In this document: one piece after another, positions 27,260 to 35,146 of the stretch
How the letters are laid out: the number at the start of each line of letters is the position of its first letter
Position numbering within the stretch: position 1 is the first letter of the stretch
NCBI GenBank assembly: GCA_023133595.1
Contig: JAGLWF010000001.1
Location: forward strand, 97,693 to 161,692
DNA length: 64,000 nt
DNA from: Nanobdellota archaeon
GTDB lineage: Archaea > Nanobdellota > Nanobdellia > Woesearchaeales > WJKV01
Reading direction: 5' to 3'
The notes under the pieces: generated by a model
The model's input: the letters and a program-made list of their open reading frames with translations, nothing else
The model's database searches: none
What the model was told of the DNA's origin: nothing
Position numbers and translations under genes: made by a program

Positions 27260-28366
27260 TTATAAATGCTTTGATACATCTTTTACTTGGATATCATACA
27301 TGCATTTCAATCCCTTGCAGATAGGAAACTTTCCATCTTTATAACACGGAGCGCATCCCAGATGCTTCCAGATAACTGTATGTTTCTTGCTGTACGGGCC
27401 CCATTTTCTTGGATCTGTAGGGCCAAAGATAGCAATCACTTTCGGACCAACAGCCTCTGCAATATGCATTGGTCCAGAATCATTGCAGATAATATATTTG
27501 CAAAACTTCATTATCCCCCCCATCTCCTTCAAAGAAGAATCCATCATGATTGGATATTCGAGAAAATCCGAAACCAAATCTTTGTCAGAAGGTCCTCCAA
27601 GGATGATTATTTTCCATCCTTTCTTCTTCAATGTTTTTGCTAATTCTTTATATCTTTCTTTTAACCATCTTTTTGAGGAGACTTCCTGCCCAGGATTCTT
27701 TGCCCCTCCTGGGATGATGCCGACAATTTTGTCTGTTCTCTTTATCTTATTTCTTTTCAAGAACTTCTCTGCAAATCTAATGTCGTGCTTAGATAAATTC
27801 AATTCAAGATCTGGCTTTTGCGGAACCTCTGCTCCAACAATCTTTGCAAGATTCAAATAAGTATCCACTTCATGCGTTATAGCTCCATAAGGGACATTTA
27901 TTGTGTTCAGAAAGCCTTCTCCCTTTCTATCCAATCCTGCCCGTATAGGTATGCCTGCAAGATAAATCAGAAGATGGAACAGGTATGATTTTTCAAGATC
28001 AAAACAAATATCAAAATTCTTTCTACGCAGTTTTAATATCAACCATAAGATCTTAAAGAAACGCTTCTGGAATACGATCTTGTCATCAAAAGCAACGATT
28101 TTGTCAATGTTTGGATTATCTTTCAGGATTGGCTTTGACCATTTGCCGACATAATAAGTGATTTTTGCTTTTGGATATTTTTTGCGTAGTACTCGCAGGA
28201 ATGGACTTGTCATCAGCACGTCTCCGATTGCCCCTGTCTTGAATATCAGGATGTTTTTAACTCTTTTTAGCTCTACTTTCTTGAAACTTTTCTTATACTG
28301 TTTATAGAAAATAGTTTTTCCTAACAACGGAACAAAATGTTTCCAATCTTCAAGACTAAATTTCAT
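27260..28366 (-). CDS. GT9 family glycosyltransferase (heptosyltransferase-like)
   Basis: The 368-residue GT-B protein has FKTGAIGDVLMTSPFLRVLRKK near residue 42, the N-terminal GT9 signature, then VGIIPGGAKNPGQ near 215, KKGWKIIILGGPSDKDL and YIICNDSGPMHIAEAVG near 290, followed by IFGPTDPRKWGPY. These match ADP-heptose:LPS heptosyltransferase-type enzymes. The C-terminal CAPCYKDGKFPICKGLKC cluster is also seen in that family. Archaea do not make LPS, so the sugar and acceptor must differ. The ATG overlaps the stop of the GT4 gene by 4 nt, so the two are coupled. Confidence 0.87.
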   Translation of the reverse strand: MKFSLEDWKHFVPLLGKTIFYKQYKKSFKKVELKRVKNILIFKTGAIGDVLMTSPFLRVLRKKYPKAKITYYVGKWSKPILKDNPNIDKIVAFDDKIVFQKRFFKILWLILKLRRKNFDICFDLEKSYLFHLLIYLAGIPIRAGLDRKGEGFLNTINVPYGAITHEVDTYLNLAKIVGAEVPQKPDLELNLSKHDIRFAEKFLKRNKIKRTDKIVGIIPGGAKNPGQEVSSKRWLKERYKELAKTLKKKGWKIIILGGPSDKDLVSDFLEYPIMMDSSLKEMGGIMKFCKYIICNDSGPMHIAEAVGPKVIAIFGPTDPRKWGPYSKKHTVIWKHLGCAPCYKDGKFPICKGLKCMYDIQVKDVSKHL

Positions 28367-29529
28367 TTTATCAGACCAAGATAGTATCTTTCCAATTTTT
28401 TAGCAATGATCTTCCAATCATAATTTTTCACTAATGCCTTGCATTCATTGACTTTCTTTGAGTATAATTTTTTGTCCTGCAACAATCTTAATAATTTAGA
28501 TGCCAGATCCTTGTGATCCTTTGCTTTATAGATCAAACCACCTTTTCCATTTTGGGTTACTTCGACAAGCGGAGGGATATCTGTGCAGACATATGGCACA
28601 CGAGAAGCCATTGCTTCTGCAACAACAATACCAAAACCTTCAAGCACAGAAGGAAGGCAGAAAACATGAGAACTTTTCATTATCTCTCGAACTTTCTGGT
28701 TGCTCTTGACACGTCCCATTAACTGAACATTTTGCTGAAGATTTAGTTCTTGGATTAGTTTCTCCAATTTCTCTCTTTCCTCCCCACCACCAATGATTTT
28801 ACATTTAATGTTTGGAATCTCCTTCTTAACGATCGCAACTGCTTTAATCAGATCTTCAACACGTTTGTTTGGAGAAAGACGTGCAATGCATGATATTGTC
28901 GGCTGTTTTGCTTTTTTCACCTTTATCTTTGTGAAATCAGAAACATTAACGCCATTTGGGATCACAGTTATATCCCTGGCTCTAACTCCTGCATCAATCA
29001 ACTTTTGTTTTGTGAAATTACTCACTGAGATAAATTTTGTCTTGTTAAACTTAAGCCAGAATAGAATGAATCTTTCTGCTATCTCTCCAATGATACCTGC
29101 AAGCTTGCCTGTGTTCTTTATCCAGTTTCCGACCCAGACCTCGTGATAAGTCACGACAGAAGGGACACTCAAGATTCTTGCCATAAACGCGCTTACAAAG
29201 TAGGTGAAGAAGTTATGGCCATCCACTAACGCGAACCCGATTTTTCTTTTTTCTACAACTGCTGTAACAAAATAAGGAACTGAATTCAGTATTCGTTGAA
29301 GATAGCGTTCTGTCCGTGAATATTTTAACTGACATGCCCGGACAACTGTAAGATTTCCTTTTCTTTCTCTGACTTGTCCATTTTGTGCTGTTGTAACAAC
29401 TGTAACCTGATGTTTCTTGGCCAATTCTTTTGCCAGATAATAGGATCTGCTTTCCACACCTCCTGTGATCTCATCCTCGTCCAGGCTAGGAAAATACTCT
29501 GCAAAAATAAGTATGTGCTTTTTTATCAT
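28363..29529 (-). CDS. GT4 family glycosyltransferase
   Basis: The 388-residue GT-B protein begins with ILIFAEYFPSLDEDEITGGVESRSYYL, the usual N-terminal GT4 stretch. It has VIPNGVNVSDF near residue 192, CIARLSPNKRVEDLIKA near 210, VFCLPSVLEGFGIVVAEAMA near 293 with the EGFGxxxxE donor-binding motif, and a tail of about 70 residues. It is a retaining glycosyltransferase of the cytosolic face. The TATA box TTTATAAATA (29553-29562) is 29 nt before the ATG. It forms an operon with the GT9 gene, so the two probably add successive sugars. Confidence 0.9.
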   Translation of the reverse strand: MIKKHILIFAEYFPSLDEDEITGGVESRSYYLAKELAKKHQVTVVTTAQNGQVRERKGNLTVVRACQLKYSRTERYLQRILNSVPYFVTAVVEKRKIGFALVDGHNFFTYFVSAFMARILSVPSVVTYHEVWVGNWIKNTGKLAGIIGEIAERFILFWLKFNKTKFISVSNFTKQKLIDAGVRARDITVIPNGVNVSDFTKIKVKKAKQPTISCIARLSPNKRVEDLIKAVAIVKKEIPNIKCKIIGGGEEREKLEKLIQELNLQQNVQLMGRVKSNQKVREIMKSSHVFCLPSVLEGFGIVVAEAMASRVPYVCTDIPPLVEVTQNGKGGLIYKAKDHKDLASKLLRLLQDKKLYSKKVNECKALVKNYDWKIIAKKLERYYLGLIK

Positions 29530-29604
29530 CTTGCTTATAATGAGAAGAAGAATATTTATAAAGTTACCGCACGCCCATGCCGTAGTATTCTAATCCCTGA
29601 AAAC

Positions 29605-29955
29605 TTACTTCTTTTTAACTTTCTTTCCTTCTTTTGCTTTTTTAAATGCAAATGTGCGCACAAGCTTGCTTATATCCTCTTCATTTTTCTGCATCTTGAC
29701 ATACAATCTAAAGTTCAGATAAAATAATACAGCAAGTCCGAAATATATTATGACATCAACAGTCCTTCCAATGCCTAAAAGATCTGCAGAGATACGAAAT
29801 AAATCAGGTTCTAAGACAAATACAATAGCCAGAATCCAGATTACTGCCCAAAATATAAATTCCTTCTTAGAAATCTGTTTTCCTTTAGCTCTAAGAAAAA
29901 CTCTACTTAATGCGAACAGCAAAAATATAATCAAAAATATTTGAAGTGGTGTCAT
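29605..29955 (-). CDS. DUF2304 family small membrane protein
   Basis: The 116-residue protein has three hydrophobic segments (about 4-20, 31-50 and 66-86) and a Lys-rich cytosolic tail ending KKAKEGKKVKKK. The segment FIFWAVIWILAIVFVLEPDL is typical of DUF2304, a family often found beside DPM-like GT2 genes and thought to anchor or assist them. A perfect GGAGGT lies 6 nt before the ATG. It follows the DPM-like gene by 11 nt, which supports pairing with it. The function of the family is not proven. Confidence 0.85.
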   Translation of the reverse strand: MTPLQIFLIIFLLFALSRVFLRAKGKQISKKEFIFWAVIWILAIVFVLEPDLFRISADLLGIGRTVDVIIYFGLAVLFYLNFRLYVKMQKNEEDISKLVRTFAFKKAKEGKKVKKK

Positions 29956-29966
29956 TTTTTACCTCC

Positions 29967-30653
29967 TTATCGAACAATACGATCGTAAATCATCCTGAAT
30001 AATATTTTTAATGCTTCCCTAAAGGAGCCATGTCCATGTACTAAAGTTTCTTCAGTATATAAAATTGTTACGGATATTTCTTTGAATTTTATCTTCTTTT
30101 TATGGATCTCTTCCACAATCTGAGATGCATGTCCCATCTGATCTGCTGTGATCTTGATCTTCTGTGCTGCTTTTCTGGACATTGCCCTAAATCCATTATG
30201 CGCATCTGTAAGCTTGGCTCCATAAAATAGATACATTGTCCAGACAGACCCTTTCAACAACACCTTTCGTAAGAAAGGCACTTCTGTCTTTTTAAGGAAT
30301 CTTGAACCAAGCGTGACATCGACTTCACCATCAATAACTGGTTTCAGCATGGCTGGCAGATCCCCAGTTCGATGCTGGCCATCAGCATCAAAAGTAACAA
30401 TGATATCAGCTCCCAAAGAAAGAGCATATTCAATGCCTGTACGCAGGGCTGCGCCCTGACCTCTGAGGATCACGTGTCTTAAAACATGCACGTTTTGGGC
30501 TTTTGCAAGCTCATACGTGCGATCCTTGGAACCATCATCCACAACAATGATATTTCTATATCCTGCTTTTTTTAGGTCTGAAAGTGTTTTAGAGATATTC
30601 TTTTCCTCGTTCAATGCTGCCATTACTATGAATATCTTGCTCTTGCTTATCAT
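29967..30653 (-). CDS. DPM1-like GT2 glycosyltransferase
   Basis: The 228-residue GT-A enzyme has VMAALNEEKNISKTL, IIVVDDGSKDRTYEL, LRGQGAALRTGIEYA, the metal site FDADGQH near 98 and HNGFRAMS near 160. It has no TM anchor, and the downstream DUF2304 protein may provide one. It probably charges polyprenyl phosphate with a hexose. A minus-strand TATA-like ATTTTTAAAGG (about 30672-30682) is 24 nt upstream of the ATG, so it should be leaderless. It is divergent from the UbiA gene. Confidence 0.87.
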   Translation of the reverse strand: MISKSKIFIVMAALNEEKNISKTLSDLKKAGYRNIIVVDDGSKDRTYELAKAQNVHVLRHVILRGQGAALRTGIEYALSLGADIIVTFDADGQHRTGDLPAMLKPVIDGEVDVTLGSRFLKKTEVPFLRKVLLKGSVWTMYLFYGAKLTDAHNGFRAMSRKAAQKIKITADQMGHASQIVEEIHKKKIKFKEISVTILYTEETLVHGHGSFREALKILFRMIYDRIVR

Positions 30654-30725
30654 ATGGGATCTGAGAGGATAGACCTTTAAAAATGTTATGAAAGATTTAT
30701 AAAGAATATCCAGTCATAGACCTGT

Positions 30726-31607
30726 ATGGGACTAAAACATTACATAAAACTATTAAGGCCACAGCAATGGTACAAGAACACTCTCATATTTCTTGCTCTG
30801 ATCTTTGGCGGTCATTTGTTTAATGTAGCTGAATTCAAATTGACAGTGATTGGTTTCATATGCCTTTGTCTGATCTCATCCTCAAATTATATTTTTAATG
30901 ATATCCTGGATCTAAAAGCTGACAGGGCACACCCTGAAAAGAAGAAGCGGCCATTGGCGTCAGGAAAAATAAAGATCTGGAAAGGCGGAATTATCGCTAT
31001 AATATTGCTCATTGTTTCATTATTTGTTTCATATAATCTTTCAGTCACATTTTTCTATTTTGTCCTAGCGCTATTCTTGTTAACGCAATTCTATAGTTTA
31101 GTTCTGAAAAGAGAGATCTTTGTAGATCTACTTTTGATATCAATAAATTTCGTGCTTCGCGCAGCAAGCGGAAGTTACCTTATTGATCTGAAGATTTCTC
31201 CGTGGCTGATATTATGTCCTTTTTTCCTTGCATTGTTCCTTACAACCGGAAAAAGAATATCTGATCTGAAGTTGCTCGGAAAAAAAGCAGCTGCACATAA
31301 AGCTGTGCTTAAGAAATATACTAGCGAAATGACAAATGCATTAATGATAATTGCAACAACATCCTTGATTCTTGCATATACACTTTTTGCTTTCCAAAGC
31401 GGACATCATAATCTTCTGTTGACAATCCCTTTTGCATTGTATGCTATCTTCAGATACATGCAGCTGATCTATCAAGGATCAAAGATCGCAAGGCATCCAG
31501 AATTGTTGGTAACAGACAAGAGAATGGTCATTGCTGGAATACTATGGGGTTTATCCACACTATTTGTTCTTTATTATGATCTCATTCTCAGATTAATTGG
31601 TTTCTAG
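30726..31607 (+). CDS. UbiA prenyltransferase, decaprenyl-phosphate phosphoribosyltransferase (DPPR synthase)-like
   Basis: The 293-residue protein has eight or nine membrane segments. RPQQWYKN at about 11-18 and NDILDLKADRAHPEKKKRP at about 58-76 are the first Asp-rich motif in the form seen in DPPR synthase, with the HPxKxxRP ending. A second acidic region, FVDLLLISINFVLRAASG, and LTTGKRISDLKLLG near 168 also match this branch rather than archaeal lipid-type UbiA. DPPR synthase couples phosphoribosyl pyrophosphate to polyprenyl phosphate, the first step to lipid-linked ribose or arabinose. The TATA box GATTTATAAAG is 28 nt before the ATG. The stop is 2 nt from the convergent DUF362 gene. 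Confidence 0.87.
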   Translation: MGLKHYIKLLRPQQWYKNTLIFLALIFGGHLFNVAEFKLTVIGFICLCLISSSNYIFNDILDLKADRAHPEKKKRPLASGKIKIWKGGIIAIILLIVSLFVSYNLSVTFFYFVLALFLLTQFYSLVLKREIFVDLLLISINFVLRAASGSYLIDLKISPWLILCPFFLALFLTTGKRISDLKLLGKKAAAHKAVLKKYTSEMTNALMIIATTSLILAYTLFAFQSGHHNLLLTIPFALYAIFRYMQLIYQGSKIARHPELLVTDKRMVIAGILWGLSTLFVLYYDLILRLIGF

Positions 31608-31609
31608 AA

Positions 31610-32686
31610 TTAATATTTTTTCCATAATTGACCCCATTTAGTCTTGTTGAATCTTCGGATTATCGGTTTTCCAACTATCGGATACCATAGATAGTCATGA
31701 TAAAATGCAGAACCAAAAACACACAGCTTGAATAATCCAGTATGGAACAGCATCGGCTCGACAAAAGACAAAGGCCCTTTCCTGAACATCTGGTCCCAGA
31801 ATATCACCGGAGACTTTCCTGTTGTGAAATGAAAATTCACATTACTGATATCTTCACCCAGAATTTCAATCTGATCAGGATCTCCACAACCCAAACCGCG
31901 GTCGTGTGCCAGCTTGATGAATTTTATCTTCATTGGATCGTAGCCCATCATTTTTGCACTTATAGCGTCAATCGCTACCTGATCAGCACCTGCTAGGATA
32001 TAGTCCTTAATCTTAGGAATCATTGTCCTAGGACCTTTTCCATCGCCGCAGACAGTGCCGTCCATGATAGCAAAGATCCCTGGATGAATCTCTTTCTGGA
32101 TTGCCAAAAGATCAACAATGACTTTATGTATCATCTTATGGGAATGATGTCTCCGTTCTGTGATTAATCCTCCGAATGCATTCTTGATCGCACCTGTCAT
32201 CATAGTGTGACCATGAGTCTTGATTGTTGGAAGATGTACAACATTCTTATTCTTGAACATGGTTGGAATCTTAAGACCGTCTGGAAATATGTGCGGAATC
32301 GCAAGCATATCACTCTTTGGCTCGTAAACCTCCCATTTGACTTCTGTTAATGGTTCGAATTTCTGATGATACTTTTTCAGGATTGGAAGCCATTTGTTGC
32401 CTTTAGCGCCTTTCCAGACATCTGTGACAACAGTCTTGTTCTCAACCGGATGTATATGCTTATAACCATCATCCAGCATTGTCTTGAGAACTCCTTCCAA
32501 TTGCCATGGTTCTGTTGAGCAGGAAGGAAAGTACAGTGACCATGATAAATTGATTTTCAGCAAAGTCTCTTTGTCTTTTGGAAGATATTTCTGATAGTGT
32601 GCAAGGTGCATCAATTTCTTGTAATCGTCAACAACAGTCTCAGGGCTTGTCTTGAGAACAGCTACCTGCGGTTTTGTCTTCACCAT
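31610..32686 (-). CDS. DUF362 domain protein
   Basis: The 358-residue protein has the DUF362 pattern: DKETLLKINLSW near residue 39, CSTEPWQLEGVL near 55, VVHLPTIKTHGHTMMTGAIKNAFGG near 150, IMDGTVCGDGKGPR near 208, and GADQVAIDAISAKMMGYDP near 233. The conserved lysines, Asp and Gly suggest a cofactor- or nucleotide-binding site. The family has no settled function, and I see no ferredoxin-like Cys clusters here. The C-terminal 90 residues have aromatic-rich stretches that could touch the membrane. It is divergent from a paralog, 85 nt apart. Confidence 0.85.
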   Translation of the reverse strand: MVKTKPQVAVLKTSPETVVDDYKKLMHLAHYQKYLPKDKETLLKINLSWSLYFPSCSTEPWQLEGVLKTMLDDGYKHIHPVENKTVVTDVWKGAKGNKWLPILKKYHQKFEPLTEVKWEVYEPKSDMLAIPHIFPDGLKIPTMFKNKNVVHLPTIKTHGHTMMTGAIKNAFGGLITERRHHSHKMIHKVIVDLLAIQKEIHPGIFAIMDGTVCGDGKGPRTMIPKIKDYILAGADQVAIDAISAKMMGYDPMKIKFIKLAHDRGLGCGDPDQIEILGEDISNVNFHFTTGKSPVIFWDQMFRKGPLSFVEPMLFHTGLFKLCVFGSAFYHDYLWYPIVGKPIIRRFNKTKWGQLWKKY

Positions 32687-32738
32687 ACGAATCTAGGAAA
32701 ATCACGTATTTATTAACTTTTCTTTTTATACTTCCATA

Positions 32739-32751
32739 AGCTTTATATACG
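32739..32751 (+). promoter_or_regulatory. TATA box of the 32772 DUF362 gene
   Basis: GCTTTATATACGC lies about 26 nt before the ATG at 32772. The divergent paralog has a minus-strand box, GTTAATAAATACG (about 32708-32718), 27 nt from its start. Both mRNAs should be leaderless. Confidence 0.6.
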
Positions 32752-32771
32752 CAATTCTTTGAATTGTATAT

Positions 32772-33833
32772 ATGGTTTCGATTGTCGCCCACCAAAAGAT
32801 CAAAGGAGAGAATAAAGAAGCTGTCCTGGCAGCTGTCAAAAAAGCCATGGAATCAGCTAATTGGAAAAAGTACGTAAAAGGCAAAAAGATCTTCTTGAAA
32901 CCAAATCTTCTTTCTGATCAACTTGTTCCTGGACAATGCACTTCTCCATGGGTTGTTGAAGGGGTAATCCATGTTGTCAAAGAGTTAGGAGATGTTGAGA
33001 TCTATGTCGGGGATGCTGATGTCGCGACTGCAAAACAAGTTGAAAAAGCAGCACGTATCTGGGGGATAAAAGATGTATGCAAAAAAGAAGGTGTCAAGTT
33101 TGTCAATCTCTCAAAACAATCCATTGTCAAAGTAAAAGTTCCGAACGGGGAGATATTCAAAATGCTAAATATTCCTAAGATCCTTGTTGAATGTGACTGC
33201 ATAATTACAATTCCTGTGATTAAGACGCATAATATCACAACAATGACCTGTTCATTGAAGAACCAGTGGGGATGCATTCCACGATTCAGACATCAATATC
33301 ACTTAGTTGCTGACAAATGCATTCCTGAATTGAACAGTGCGCTCAAGGTAAAGTTTGCTGTTGCTGATGGGACAGTATGCTTAGAAGAGAACGGTCCTCG
33401 TGTAGGAAGACCAAAAGTCATGAATTCAGTTTTTGCAACAAATGATCGGGTTGCTATGGACACTTGTGCATGTGATTTCATGGAAATTGATCCAAAAACA
33501 GTCGGACATCTTCAGAATGCAGAAAAGATCGGACTAGGAAATTCTAACTATCAGATAAAAGGCGACAAGATGCAGAGCAAGAAATTCAGACCAGCATTAG
33601 TAAAGAACCATCCGATTGTCAAATGGGAGTTAAGGTTGAGAAAGATTCCAGTGATAAGCTATATTATCTTCAAGACCCCTTTGTTCAAGATTCCTGCGTT
33701 CATTGCTTCAAGGTATAATTCCATCTGGTGGTATTATACTAAAGGAAAAAGATGGACCCAGCAAATGGTGAAGGCAAATCCATTGTACATGCAGGAGTTT
33801 GGTCCACTATTGAAAAGAATAAACAAGTTGTAA
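32772..33833 (+). CDS. DUF362 domain protein (paralog of 31610)
   Basis: The 353-residue protein shares the order of blocks with its divergent neighbour: KGKKIFLKPNLLS near 36, CTSPWVVEGVIH near 57, DCIITIPVIKTHNITTMTCSLKNQWG near 143, VADGTVCLEENGPRVGRPK near 198, and NDRVAMDTCACDFMEIDP near 225. Other DUF362 proteins carry an added iron-sulfur ferredoxin domain, which is absent here. The C-terminal part has FKTPLFKIPAFIASRYNS, a likely membrane-surface helix. A flavoprotein gene follows after 5 nt, which suggests a shared redox-linked step in glycan or lipid modification. The function is unknown. Confidence 0.85.
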   Translation: MVSIVAHQKIKGENKEAVLAAVKKAMESANWKKYVKGKKIFLKPNLLSDQLVPGQCTSPWVVEGVIHVVKELGDVEIYVGDADVATAKQVEKAARIWGIKDVCKKEGVKFVNLSKQSIVKVKVPNGEIFKMLNIPKILVECDCIITIPVIKTHNITTMTCSLKNQWGCIPRFRHQYHLVADKCIPELNSALKVKFAVADGTVCLEENGPRVGRPKVMNSVFATNDRVAMDTCACDFMEIDPKTVGHLQNAEKIGLGNSNYQIKGDKMQSKKFRPALVKNHPIVKWELRLRKIPVISYIIFKTPLFKIPAFIASRYNSIWWYYTKGKRWTQQMVKANPLYMQEFGPLLKRINKL

Positions 33834-33838
33834 CTAAG

Positions 33839-35104
33839 ATGAAAAACAAGAAGAAAAAAATAATAATCCTCGGAGGAGGCCTGACAGGGCTTGCTGCTGC
33901 AGATAAACTTTGCGATAAATATGATATTACAATCTTAGAAAAACAAAACCAGCTTGGTGGCCTAGCTGCCAGTTTTGACCATGAAGGAAAATGGATTCCT
34001 ATGCATTACCATCATGTATTTGACCATGATTATATCACTCAATCTTATTTGAAAAGATTTGGTCTGTTTAATGATATGGCTTGGAAGAAGATAAGGATGG
34101 CTATCTGCGTCAATAAAAAAAAATATAATTTTACTGAACCGATTGGCCTTCTGACCTTTGATTATCTTTCACTGCTTGGAAGATTGAGATATGCGCTTTT
34201 TGGTGCTTATGTCCTGAAACTGATGAATCCAAGCAAAATTCCAGAAAAAATTGATGCAAGACAATGGTTATACAAATATGCTGGAAAAGAAGTTGCAGAC
34301 AAGCTTTTCTACCAACTTCAGGGACGGAACAAATTTGGCATCCCTCTTGAAGATATCAGTGCAAAGCAGTTTGCACACCGCTTGAAAGCAGGCGAGGTCA
34401 TGGGCAAGTTTGGATATCCAAGAAAAGGATTGAAACTGATGATTGATAGATTTGAAGAAGATCTGCTTAGAAATGGAATAAAAATCATTCAGAATGCCAA
34501 AGCAACTGAAATCGATACAAAAAATAAGACCATCACCTGCGACGGCAAAAAAATAAAATATGATGCTTTGATTAATACAATCCCTATCCCAGAAATGCTG
34601 AAGATAACAACAGGATTGCCAAAAGGTTATATTGCGAAATTATCAAAAATAAAATATTGTCCATGCGTGACTGTTGTTTTTGGGACTCGAAGATTCTTAT
34701 CAAAACATTACTGGCTGAATATTCTCAAAGAGAGGGTCCATATGATAATGCAGCACTCTATTTTATTCGATGGATACGATACAAAAGTTTCCTGGGCATT
34801 GCGGTACGGAAATTCTGGAGAGGACCTGCCGCTTTCAGAAGAAGAGATAAAAAAAATATATCTTGGCGTGGTCAAGAAATTCTTTCCAAGCGTAGAGATC
34901 AGCTGGTCAAAGGTATTCAAAGAAAGATATGCTTCTCCGATCTACGACAAAGATTATCCAAGATTCAAACCAGATTTCAGATCTCCTGTTGAAGGATTTT
35001 ATAACGCTGGAATCGCTGTAAGTTACCCAAAAATAAGAAATATGAATACTGCTCTTGATTCTGGTCTGAAGATCGCTGGGATGATATCACATGATCATCC
35101 ATAG
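33839..35104 (+). CDS. FAD-dependent oxidoreductase, HemY/UDP-galactopyranose mutase-like
   Basis: The protein has 421 residues from the ATG at 33839; the ORF-track start at 33752 lies inside the DUF362 gene. The N-terminus has the FAD-binding GGGLTGLAAADKL, ILEKQNQLGGLAAS and, near 50, HYHHVFDHDY. The C-terminal block GFYNAGIAVSYPKIRNMNTA contacts FAD in this fold. LQGRNKFGIPLEDISAKQFA is seen in flavoproteins of glycan loci annotated as protoporphyrinogen-oxidase-like. It could isomerise or oxidise a sugar nucleotide or a lipid. Co-translation with a DUF362 protein supports a linked function. Confidence 0.82.
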   Translation: MKNKKKKIIILGGGLTGLAAADKLCDKYDITILEKQNQLGGLAASFDHEGKWIPMHYHHVFDHDYITQSYLKRFGLFNDMAWKKIRMAICVNKKKYNFTEPIGLLTFDYLSLLGRLRYALFGAYVLKLMNPSKIPEKIDARQWLYKYAGKEVADKLFYQLQGRNKFGIPLEDISAKQFAHRLKAGEVMGKFGYPRKGLKLMIDRFEEDLLRNGIKIIQNAKATEIDTKNKTITCDGKKIKYDALINTIPIPEMLKITTGLPKGYIAKLSKIKYCPCVTVVFGTRRFLSKHYWLNILKERVHMIMQHSILFDGYDTKVSWALRYGNSGEDLPLSEEEIKKIYLGVVKKFFPSVEISWSKVFKERYASPIYDKDYPRFKPDFRSPVEGFYNAGIAVSYPKIRNMNTALDSGLKIAGMISHDHP

Positions 35105-35146
35105 AGAAGATAAGTTTATAAATTGGCTGATATTTTGTGAAACAAC

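Noticed and set aside
27387-27860. 157-residue ORF on the plus strand
   Set aside because: It is antisense to the GT9 gene, with no promoter, RBS or family resemblance.
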